A stretch of 64,000 nucleotides of DNA, taken from positions 1,054,001-1,118,000 of the forward strand of contig WHUZ01000014.1 of the NCBI GenBank assembly GCA_015179045.1. Direction: 5' to 3'. Positions 33,378 through 41,664 of this stretch are shown here, piece after piece; position 1 is the stretch's first letter, and each line of letters starts with the position of its first letter. Both the position numbers and the translations under genes were made by a program. Below the pieces are notes generated by a model, which saw only the letters and a program-made list of their open reading frames with translations, ran no database searches and was not told the DNA's origin. The stretch comes from Kalaharituber pfeilii. Its lineage: Eukaryota; Ascomycota; Pezizomycetes; Pezizales; Pezizaceae.

Positions 33378-34200
33378 ACTTCCAGTCACCATCAGGTCCC
33401 GGAGAAAGTCCATATAGGCTACTGATGAGCCCATTTGGTGTCACAATAGCCTGGTACTTAATACCATGGTATCATTTATACCCTGAATAATAATCCCGCT
33501 GATTTATAGATAGACGTGCTATTGGTCGAACAGTCCCATCAATAAATCCCCAGATCCCATGTATACCTTGAGCTGCTGTCCCCCGAGTTCCTAATTTAAT
33601 TGCTGCCTTATAGCGTCGAAGTTGTGCAACCGTCAACCGCTCTGAATCCCAAAGGAGTTTGTCATGATATTGTTCAAAAAGGTAGCTAACTAAGCTATTA
33701 ATAACTATAGATATATAACTTCAAGAGCATCTAGAAATCTATATAAATCTGCTTTGAGTCTCTATGAATAATAGTACAGCTGTTACAGGGAGCTTACCTG
33801 CATTATATCTTTATACCGTGTAGGTGATGCTAGACGATATAGCAATATGCATAGAGCCTTTTCTCCAGTCACAACATATCTGGATTTTAGATACTTATCA
33901 ATAAAATTCTCAAGTCCCAAGTGTATAATCAGTTCTACTATCTCAGCTCATGTGAATTGGAGATATTCGATGCATTCAATATCACTCCAACCACTTGATA
34001 AAAGTGTCCATAAATACTGCTCATATGGTATTAGAGGCTGGTAACGAGAGGTTACAGTAGACACATTGTGATGCCGTTCAAGTTCAAACTTCACACTTAG
34101 GAGTACTGCTTGAAAATATCCTATCATCACTAATCCAAGAGCAATCTGGTGTTTGCGTTGGTGTTTGCGTTGGGTGTTACGGGTTCACCGCGACCGTAGT

Positions 34201-34992
34201 CAGTGTTCCCAACCGGCCAGGCCGCCGACCAGGCCGCCCAGGCTGGTCCAGGCCGGTCCAGGCCGCCCAGGCTGGTCCAGGCCGCCCAGGCCGTCCAGGC
34301 CATTCAGGCCGTTCAAGCAATTTCAGGCTGGTTACGAGGCTATTTCAGGGGCCACCTTCAGGTTACTTGGACACGGATTTAATATGAACCTTTCAATATT
34401 TTCGGATAACTATCTAGACTTTTTTTTATTGAGCACCGCTTTTCGCAGGTATTCAGGTAAGTGATTTTTTTTTGTATCGCTTGACTATATACTAATTTCT
34501 TATTAGTATTGCAGGGAGACAGACATTCCAACCACCGGTACTGGCGATGATGATTCCTTTAGTATTCTCCTATTCTTCACTCTCCATAGTGCAGTTCAAG
34601 TTTTGACCTTGCATCGACGATTCCCTGCAGTCCAATCTGATGCCGATATCGAGTCTTCTGGAATTTGGGTTACAAAAATCTGGTGCGACAAAGTTGGATT
34701 TGACACTATGGTGAAGATGTGCATGGCTAATGGAAAGCGATACTGGCGGTGTAAAATCAGCAAGCAAAATCCTAAACATCAGAGAATGAGGTATACGTAG
34801 AATTTAGAGTACGTTCTGTATATAGCTAGCTACTGTATGACTTAACTCACACTGCAGCCTGAATGGCCTGGACCGGCCTGGGCGGCCTGGGCCGGCCTGA
34901 ATGTTTCAGGCCGGCCCAGGCCTAGATTTCTATGGCCCAGGCCGGCCAGGCCATACCCTTGGCCTGGCCTGGCCGGCCCGTTGGGAACACTG
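34201..34992 (+). mobile_element. hAT-like element with GGCC-rich ends (family H4), 792 bp
   Basis: The termini are CAGTGTTCCCAACCGGCC and GGCCCGTTGGGAACACTG. The flanks share CCGTAGT (a 7-bp match, likely an imperfect 8-bp duplication). The plus strand near 34690-34790 encodes CMANGKRYWRC, resembling a BED-type zinc finger of hAT transposases, so a damaged transposase N-terminus may remain. Confidence 0.8.
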
Positions 34993-35696
34993 GTCCGTAG
35001 TGTGGGCGGCCGGTAGAGCACGCGAAAAGCGAAAAATGCAAGCGCATACGAAATGCGCATATGCGACGTAAGCAATGAATCCAACAGGCCAGGCCGGCCG
35101 ACCAGGCCGCCTGGCCTAGCCTGACAGGCCGTGATCTGCATTGGACTGAAACCGCCTGGACCGGTCCAGGCCGGTATTCTCAGTGGCCTAGACCGGCCTG
35201 ATCCACATGAATCAGGCCAACCAGGCCAGTCCAGGCCAATCAGGCCGGTCCAGGCCAATCAGGCCGGTTCAGGCCATTCAGGCCGGTTCAGGCCAATTAA
35301 ACGAATCACTCCACAGCTATCCAGCTGAATTGAGGCCAGCATTTACCAGATTGTTTGAGTATTTAGATGAGTAGAATCTCCCGTATGTCTAGAATTTTAA
35401 ACAGCAGCGGTCTACGACTTTTGTCAAGTATGTATCACACTTTGTATTCAAGTATATATACTAAGAAATAATTTAGAAATGATGGACCTTCCAGATAATA
35501 CAACAGACTGGACCCAATTCTTCGATGATGATACCTGATGCGCAACTGTCAATTACTGATAGTTTTTTTTTTTTTTTTTTTTTTTTTTATATCATTACTC
35601 GCGTGCCGCCCTGGGGGCTATGGCGAGATTAGTTACATGAGATTAGATACATATGAAGGTAGAAGAAAAGGAATAAGAAAAGATCCTGTGTGTCTC

Positions 35697-38600
35697 CTAT
35701 GCCCCTGCCCACTCCAAGATGTCTCTAAGTGGGTCTGTGTCCTTGCTCTTCGGAGGAGTGACCAAGTCTTGCATGCCTCCTGGCCACTTTCGTTTCCATG
35801 TCCTGCACCTAGTGAGCACATGTTCAGTAGTCTCCTCCTCCTCCCCACACCATCGACATTCTGGGCTGTCTGCTTTCCCGATTTCGTATTGCCATTTCCG
35901 TAGTAACTTGCCGCCCAGTATTCCTGCTAGTGTGGCTATGTGTCGACTTCCAAGTCTTGTCAAGGGACGGTAGCTGAGCCCTAGCCGGTTTCTCTCTGTG
36001 GCGCGCTGATGTCTCGAGGTTTGTCGTATCCCATCTTCTGTTATGGTTTCATCTTGGTAGGGGAGGCATGTGCCTATTTTCGCAGCTGTGTCTGCTTCGG
36101 TGTTCCCTTTGACTCCTATATGGGACTTGACCCACATCACTGCAACGTCCCAGTCACCTCGGTCTGTTCTCGCTTTCCAGGCGTCTCTAACCAGTTTTGC
36201 CGGTCCTTTGTGGGTGGGCTCTCCCTGGGCGATCTTTAGGAGCTTGGATATCGATACCTTAGAGTCGGTTATGATCAGGAGTTCCCCAGCTTGATTGCGT
36301 AATGCTTCGCTCATGGCAATGAGTTCTGCATCATTGACAGTAGTCTGTTCCCCTAGGTATGTGGAAGTAGAGGTGTCTTTTGCGTAGGTGCCTAGGCCTG
36401 TCTTGTAATCTATCCTGCTCCCGTCAGTGTAGACGGAGTTCCACCCCTCGTCCTCGGCATTGGCTATGGCATTCTCGAACTCGAGCTTGTCTGCGTCCGC
36501 AGGTAGTGCTGCTAGGATGGCTAGTGGTAGGGGGTTGTTGTGTGAGAGAGACCCCCGTAGGTACCTGCACTCATTATCCCTGTTTTGAATTATCTCATCG
36601 TGGAACCGTAGGGCCCTGGCTTCTACCCTCTGGCGTTCTCCTTCTAGGAATGTTTGGGCTGATTCTAGGTTGGCTATTCCTTCGACTACGTCTCGCCTGG
36701 TACCCCACGGGGCTGCAGTAATCTTCTGTGCTACTGTGTATTGCCATTTTTCTATGTCTTTGATCTTGGTTGCTGGTGGAGACTGTCTTGAGTAGTCCTG
36801 CCATGCCCAGCATCCCCATGTGGCGATTGTGCGTGCGATGCTTGTATATATCTGTCGTTTCTTGCCTGGTGTGAGGCGAGTTAGTCTCGATGCCACTCCC
36901 CATGCTGCCTTCCCGAGAAGTAGTCTCTTCTTATGATGTCGAGTAAATTTTAGCTCCCAATCTACCGTCAATCCGGTTAGCCTATAGTCAGGGCCTTTTA
37001 CCCCAATTATTAGTGTCTCGGACTTGTTTGGGTCAATTTCGAATCCATGCTCTGCTGCTGTTTCGGTGATTTTTGCCCTGTGTATCTTTATGGCTTGTCG
37101 GAGTTTTAGGAGTGACGGATGTGAGATTACACTGTGGAAATCATCGACATATGACCTGGTGAAGTTGTGTTGGTCTACCTTCTCTGCCACAGGTGCTACA
37201 CCTATCAGGAATAGTACCGGGGATAGTGGAGATCCTTGCGGTGTACCATCTGTCATCCTCCCTGTAGCTCTCCTTTTGCCATCCCATGTCATGTTGTAGT
37301 TGGTCGGCATCATAAAAGCTTCTACAAAGCTCGCTAGGTTATGGTCTGTTTGTCTTATTCGAGCAACCACCTTGTCCCTTCGAAGAAAGTTAAAAGCTGA
37401 CTTGATATCGTCTCCTACTAGGGCTACCCATTCTTTCTTCTGTAGCCTCTTCTCTGTCTCCTTCAGCACTTGTCGCTGTAGATCCTCTGCACCTCGATGG
37501 CGTCTTCCTCCAAGCTGAGTGTCTCTGAAAAGGTCGTCTTTTCTTTGTAGCAGGTCTGCGATGACTTTTTGACCTAGCTTCGCTACTGTGTTCAGAAGCG
37601 TTATGGGTCTCCAACTCCCTACCTGATCTCTGGGTTTCCCTTTCTTGAGTATCATAACCACCTCAAAGCCTCTGGCAAAGTCGTAGTCACCGTTTATATA
37701 CTCTACAATTCTCTCTCTTACAGCAGTCCATAGAGTCGTACCCTTCAGAAGCTTCAGTAAGCCATATTGTATGCCATCGGGTCCCGGTGCTGATCTTGGT
37801 TTAGCTTTTGTTAGTGCCTTTTCTATCATCATCCTGGCTTGATCTTTTTCGACGGTGAGTCCTGTTGGTCTGATAGTAGTGGTTGTAGTTTCTTGTCCTT
37901 GTGATATGAAGTTGCGCTCAATCAATACCTTAGCTATCTCCTCGTCTGAGCCTGGTATCCCCATGAGGTCTCTTTGGCGGAAAGGGTCTCTTGCTAGCCT
38001 GAAAATATCCCATGGTGAGGTGATTCTGTCCTCTTCTAAGAAGCCTTCCCAGTATTCCTTCTTCTTATCTCTTATTATCTCCCTAAGTAGTCTTCTCGCT
38101 CTTGTTTTCTCTGTGTGGCTAGCCCCGCTCTTTAGAATGGTTCTGGTCATTTGTCGTGCCTCTTTTACCTCCTTGTCGAACCATCGTTTCGTGCGTCTGG
38201 TGATGTATGCATCTTTTGTAAACTTTTGGCTTAATTCACATAGTAGTTCATACCCATCAATACCTTCGGCTAGTTTTCTGTTGCCATATTTATCAACAAA
38301 TTCTTCCCATTTGTCCCAGTCTGTTACTTTGATGGTTTTGGCCTCTGTCTTCTTTCTGGTATCCAATGTTCCGATAATCATCACATGGTCTGTACCAGAA
38401 ATCCATGTTGTCTTTGTTGTTTTCCATTCCCTGGGCCTTGCGAATACCAGGTCCAAGAGTGCCGTTCTTATCTGTCCATTGATTGTCCGTGTCCATGTGA
38501 TAGTATTTCTATCTATCTGTTGGAGTAGTCCTCGTGCTTGGAGGGTGTCTTTTAATAGTATGCCTCTAGTATCTTGTTTCGGAGACCAGTCATAGTGATG

Positions 38601-38966
38601 GCTGTTGCAGTCCCCTATTACCATATCCGTTACTCCTATCTCTTCCAATTCCTTCTCAATATCGGTGTCTCTGTTCCAGTACACTCCAGTAATCATTCGG
38701 TCGTCTAATTGTACTGTGATGTGGTTGGCTTTGCCGTCTATTTTCATGCTCATTATTCTGTCCTTCCTTACGTAGGCTGTTATTGCTCCGCTTTTTATAG
38801 GAGAATGTACGTTCGTATAGCTTGGATGAAATGTAGTTCCTCCCCTTGGTGCTCTCCAGCATTCCCCTATAAAAAGTATATCTATTTTCTTGTCTGCTGC
38901 TTCCTGTAGGGCTAGGTCCGTCCCCAGTATTGACCTGCCAACGTTCTGGTATGCGACCTTAATCAT
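35697..38966 (-). CDS. LINE ORF2: endonuclease, reverse transcriptase, RNase H
   Basis: 1089 residues, uninterrupted. The N-terminal apurinic-type endonuclease shows FIGECW (about 50), VIGDCNSHHYDW (about 135) and GTDHVMIIG (about 195). The reverse transcriptase (about 400-700) includes GTPQGSPLSP and the catalytic YVDD near residue 603. RNase H follows with YTDGSRID (about 847), NDAELIAMSEAL, LIITDSK and HIGVKGNTEAD, so all expected acidic residues are present. The C-terminus has a CRWCGEEEETTEHVLTRC zinc knuckle (about 1032). The architecture with RNase H after RT fits Tad1/I-type fungal LINEs. Its ATG overlaps the ORF1 TGA as ATGA (38966-38963), suggesting termination-reinitiation. The endonuclease nicks target DNA and RT primes there. 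Confidence 0.95.
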   Translation of the reverse strand: MIKVAYQNVGRSILGTDLALQEAADKKIDILFIGECWRAPRGGTTFHPSYTNVHSPIKSGAITAYVRKDRIMSMKIDGKANHITVQLDDRMITGVYWNRDTDIEKELEEIGVTDMVIGDCNSHHYDWSPKQDTRGILLKDTLQARGLLQQIDRNTITWTRTINGQIRTALLDLVFARPREWKTTKTTWISGTDHVMIIGTLDTRKKTEAKTIKVTDWDKWEEFVDKYGNRKLAEGIDGYELLCELSQKFTKDAYITRRTKRWFDKEVKEARQMTRTILKSGASHTEKTRARRLLREIIRDKKKEYWEGFLEEDRITSPWDIFRLARDPFRQRDLMGIPGSDEEIAKVLIERNFISQGQETTTTTIRPTGLTVEKDQARMMIEKALTKAKPRSAPGPDGIQYGLLKLLKGTTLWTAVRERIVEYINGDYDFARGFEVVMILKKGKPRDQVGSWRPITLLNTVAKLGQKVIADLLQRKDDLFRDTQLGGRRHRGAEDLQRQVLKETEKRLQKKEWVALVGDDIKSAFNFLRRDKVVARIRQTDHNLASFVEAFMMPTNYNMTWDGKRRATGRMTDGTPQGSPLSPVLFLIGVAPVAEKVDQHNFTRSYVDDFHSVISHPSLLKLRQAIKIHRAKITETAAEHGFEIDPNKSETLIIGVKGPDYRLTGLTVDWELKFTRHHKKRLLLGKAAWGVASRLTRLTPGKKRQIYTSIARTIATWGCWAWQDYSRQSPPATKIKDIEKWQYTVAQKITAAPWGTRRDVVEGIANLESAQTFLEGERQRVEARALRFHDEIIQNRDNECRYLRGSLSHNNPLPLAILAALPADADKLEFENAIANAEDEGWNSVYTDGSRIDYKTGLGTYAKDTSTSTYLGEQTTVNDAELIAMSEALRNQAGELLIITDSKVSISKLLKIAQGEPTHKGPAKLVRDAWKARTDRGDWDVAVMWVKSHIGVKGNTEADTAAKIGTCLPYQDETITEDGIRQTSRHQRATERNRLGLSYRPLTRLGSRHIATLAGILGGKLLRKWQYEIGKADSPECRWCGEEEETTEHVLTRCRTWKRKWPGGMQDLVTPPKSKDTDPLRDILEWAGA

Positions 38967-40891
38967 AGTCTTATTTGTCGATACCCTGGTGCCCTATATG
39001 GGGTCGCTTTCTCCTGTGCTGCTCTCGCTCGTTCACACCCTTCCTCGTGTCCGCCTTTCTTTCGACAAGCCTGGCATGACTTTGCAAATGGAGTTTCATT
39101 GAGGTCGACTGGGTCTTCGTAGTCTCGCCTTGCTGGTGAGCTCTTCAGATGTTCTGGAAGGTTGCGTTGTCTGGGGAGCCACTCGATTACCTGTCCCACT
39201 ACGAAATGTCGGCAGTATCCATCTGGAGCAGTGTACCTATATCTTCTGGCTTTATTCGAGGTCTCCTTTCCTAGATCCTGTCTTAGGTATAGCTTTATTC
39301 TATCACCTCTGAAGAGTAAGCCTGATTTTAGGGTCTCGACTACTCCATCAGTCACAAAAATGGATAGTGCCTTGTTTCCTTGTGTTGGGACCTGTTTGTT
39401 AGTTAATCTGCGTACTGATCTATTGGCCAATACTCCTGGATTGTCAGCTCTCAATTCTCTCTCCACCCTGCTCGGAGCCTCATTGGTTCCTATGTTGAAA
39501 GTTACTAGCTCAACCATTCTGTGATCCCAGTCGACTTTTAGATGTTGGTGTCCATTGCATGTTGCTTTCTCTAGGGGGCCTAGAGACCTAAGTCCTTTCT
39601 TATACTGAGTATCTGCCATGATTAAGATTCTTTCGTGGGGGTATTCTGGGTCCAGGGCAACGAATCTCACTTGGTACTCTGCTTCCGTTCCTAGGTTTCG
39701 ATTGATCCTGTCTCTCATGGCCTTTTTGTGCTCGAACACTGAGTGTGATCTTGGATCCTCACTAATACTCTGCCAGTTTTGCGCCCCAAAGACTCTCGCC
39801 TGCCACAGTTTCTCCTTGGGTATTACTTCTTCCTCACCCTTCTGTGCTGGCCCCTTGAGTAGTGTCCGCTTTTCCTCTTGTCTCTGAGTTGGGGTTCCTG
39901 CTTGGGGTTTGTCTTCTCTTGTGAGTTTGGCTTCTTTTACTGCCGTAGCATATGATTTCCTTTTCTCAGTGGATTGGGAGCGTTTTGTCTCATTCTCTGG
40001 TGTCCTCTCCTTGCTTTTCTCTCCTTTATGTGTCGGTATGTTGGGAGTACTACTTGTGCCTCTCGTCTCGGCCCCCTTCTTGTTGTCCAGTTTCTCAGTG
40101 GTAGGAGCACCCTCACTGGTGGCTGTTTTGTTAGTATTATTTCTAGCTATTCTATTGGTAGCTGCTCCCTTTCGTCCATCTCCTTGGGGCTTGGATCCAC
40201 CTCGTGATGTCTTAGGAAGCTGTACTGTAGTTGTAGACTTTATCACAGGTTCTTGCGCCGGGCTTGAGTTTGTTGGTATGCTGTTGGACATGTGTATGGT
40301 ACTCGACATGTCTGTGTTGTCTCGCATGGCTATGTCTCTGTCAATTTCGATTGCGTGCTTGCTGTCTTTGAGGTTCGTATTGGTGAGCTCATAATCCATA
40401 CTATCTCCTCCTTCTTCTGTAGTCTTCCGGGCAGGTACCGAGGAGCTTCTCTTTCCTACCGGCCTTCGTATCATTCCTGTGAGGGGCGATGGTATTGTCT
40501 TGAGCCTGACCGCGTGCCTGCTATCCTCAAGTTTCACGTTTGTATAAGTTCTGTCCATTTGGTCCCCTCCTTCTTCAGTAGTTAGTTTGTTATTTGGCAT
40601 GGGTGATGCGCTAGGCGTGCTGAGGTCAATTAATGTAGGCGTCTTTGTCTCCAAGGGTGTGGCCGTTGCTGTCAATTCGGGCGTGTTTGCTCCTGAGGTA
40701 AGGTCATTCCAGTTTGTTGTATGTGTCAGTGTGAGTTCTGGTTCCATTTCGATTCTGCCTGGCGTGACTACCCCGAGTCTTCTTCTTAGGTCATCCAGGA
40801 TATTGCTGTGGTATTGTAAGGCGTCTAGGATAATCTGATAGTGGAAATATCCAGGATTATTAAAATCTAATTCACCTGGGTTAAATTCCAA
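38963..40891 (-). CDS. LINE ORF1: gag-like RNA-binding protein
   Basis: 642 residues if started at 40891. The first half is low-complexity Ser/Thr/Pro/Lys-rich (nuclear or RNA-binding linker). A folded region from about residue 350 to 560 includes VRFVALDPEYPHERILIMAD, followed by a Cys/His cluster CQACRKKGGHEEGCERAR near 604, a knuckle-like motif of ORF1/gag proteins that package LINE RNA. It stops in the ATGA overlapped by ORF2. The true start may lie upstream of a 5' truncation if the CTGATAGT pair marks the insertion edge. No internal stops. Confidence 0.85.
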   Translation of the reverse strand: MEFNPGELDFNNPGYFHYQIILDALQYHSNILDDLRRRLGVVTPGRIEMEPELTLTHTTNWNDLTSGANTPELTATATPLETKTPTLIDLSTPSASPMPNNKLTTEEGGDQMDRTYTNVKLEDSRHAVRLKTIPSPLTGMIRRPVGKRSSSVPARKTTEEGGDSMDYELTNTNLKDSKHAIEIDRDIAMRDNTDMSSTIHMSNSIPTNSSPAQEPVIKSTTTVQLPKTSRGGSKPQGDGRKGAATNRIARNNTNKTATSEGAPTTEKLDNKKGAETRGTSSTPNIPTHKGEKSKERTPENETKRSQSTEKRKSYATAVKEAKLTREDKPQAGTPTQRQEEKRTLLKGPAQKGEEEVIPKEKLWQARVFGAQNWQSISEDPRSHSVFEHKKAMRDRINRNLGTEAEYQVRFVALDPEYPHERILIMADTQYKKGLRSLGPLEKATCNGHQHLKVDWDHRMVELVTFNIGTNEAPSRVERELRADNPGVLANRSVRRLTNKQVPTQGNKALSIFVTDGVVETLKSGLLFRGDRIKLYLRQDLGKETSNKARRYRYTAPDGYCRHFVVGQVIEWLPRQRNLPEHLKSSPARRDYEDPVDLNETPFAKSCQACRKKGGHEEGCERARAAQEKATPYRAPGYRQIRL

Positions 40892-41261
40892 AATCGCTTG
40901 AATTTACGTAAATGGCCTGGTCGGCCTGGACTGGCCTGAATGGCCTGAACCGGCCTGATTGGCCTGATTGTTTCAGGCCGTCTGGGCCGGTCCAGGCGGC
41001 CCTCACGGCCTGGCCTGATTGTTCAGGCCAGGCCAGGCCCAGAATTTCACGGTCCAGGCCAGTCCAGGCCTCCGGTTGGCCTGGCCTGGCCTGGCCTGTT
41101 GGATTCATTGGACGTAAGCGACATGCGACAGCTGGAAGGGGGGCATAAATGAGTGCTATATGAGCTACGCAGGGGACTAGCGAGTATCGCTAGTCAAGTG
41201 TCTTTTTGCCCTGGCGGACGGTAACTCTCTGCGTTTACCACCTCCGTAGCATTGGGTATCC

Positions 41262-41660
41262 ATAGTGAACTTGATGATGATGATGATGATGATGATAATG
41301 ATAATAATGATGATAAAGTGAGGTTCCTCCATCACGTGGAGTTCTAAATTTCATGTGCTGGGGTTCTGGATCGTTCTTGTACAGTTTGGGGTTACCCTTG
41401 TTGATTTGAAATAAGTCCTGCTGGGGTTATGTACAGGGTTGCAAAATCCCTCTATTAATTAGCACTGTACTGTAGCTCTGACCGTACGCTTGGCATACAC
41501 AGCGCGCATGCCCCTGTCCTCCCTATCCCTCAGCTTCCAGCCTTCGGCATACCCACCACTATCTACGATCCACCACTATCTACGATCCACCACTATCTAC
41601 AATCCACCACTATCTACAATCCGCCATCTCTCTTTTACCTGCCTCTCCCTTGCTCCTCCT
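41262..41660. repeat. Simple repeats upstream of the second Crinkler-like gene
   Basis: A GAT/GATAAT microsatellite at about 41270-41320, and an 18-bp tandem repeat CCACCACTATCTACGATC, about four copies, at about 41560-41625. The rest is unassigned. Confidence 0.8.
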
Positions 41661-41664
41661 CCTG

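Larger units (their letters stand above)
31770..34130 (-). pseudogene. PIF/Harbinger (DDE_Tnp_4-type) transposase, decayed and interrupted
   Basis: Reading the minus strand and skipping insertions, the family blocks appear in order: ALCILLYRLASPTRY (about 33850), GIHGIWGFIDGTVRP (about 33560, first Asp), YYSGYK then stop then YHGIKYQ (about 33490), PGPDGDWK (about 33400), LYGDPAYTLSSN (about 32590, second Asp), SSARITVKWGFG (about 32500), LLPVGSYYAVTILLTNC (about 32400) and NQISERF (about 31840). The third acidic residue is usually in VEWGFG. Here it is Lys, a change needing one G-to-A. Stops include TGA (CGA-type) and TAG/TAA (Gln-type), plus frameshifts. Two insertions split it (32676-33377 and 31870-32352). 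Confidence 0.85.
35564..40891 (-). mobile_element. Near full-length Tad-like LINE with two open ORFs
   Basis: The minus-strand order is ORF1 (40891-38963), ORF2 (38966-35697), a short 3' UTR, tail B and poly-A (poly-T at 35563-35588). The 5' boundary is uncertain. CTGATAGT occurs at 35556-35563 and 40835-40842, which would be the target duplication and would place the first about 19 codons of ORF1 outside the element. Otherwise the element extends to about 40900. It lies inside the hAT-like element 35073-41110. Both ORFs lack nonsense codons, in contrast to most other mobile genes here, so it is probably the youngest insertion of the stack. Confidence 0.85.
35073..41110 (+). mobile_element. 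GGCC-rich hAT-like element (family H2) carrying a LINE
   Basis: The ends are CAATGAATCCAACAGGCC and GGCCTGTTGGATTCATTG. A perfect 8-bp duplication GACGTAAG lies at 35065-35072 and 41111-41118. The outer parts match the short copy at 16530-16978. About 5.3 kb of its length is the inserted LINE. Without that it is about 0.75 kb. A short frame just before the LINE (35479-35540) may be a transposase remnant. Confidence 0.9.
34175..41251. mobile_element. Solo LTR split by two hAT-like elements
   Basis: LTR sequence occupies 34175-34200, about 34993-35072 and 41119-41251. It starts TGTTACGGGTTCACCGC and ends near CCTCCGTAGCA. A perfect 5-bp duplication TTGGG lies at 34170-34174 and 41252-41256, which proves that everything between entered as one LTR and later insertions. 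It is homologous to the solo LTR at 59836-60023. Confidence 0.9.

Noticed and set aside
35719..40838. Many plus-strand open frames across the LINE
   Set aside because: They lie antisense to the two LINE ORFs, which have clear domains, so they are shadows.
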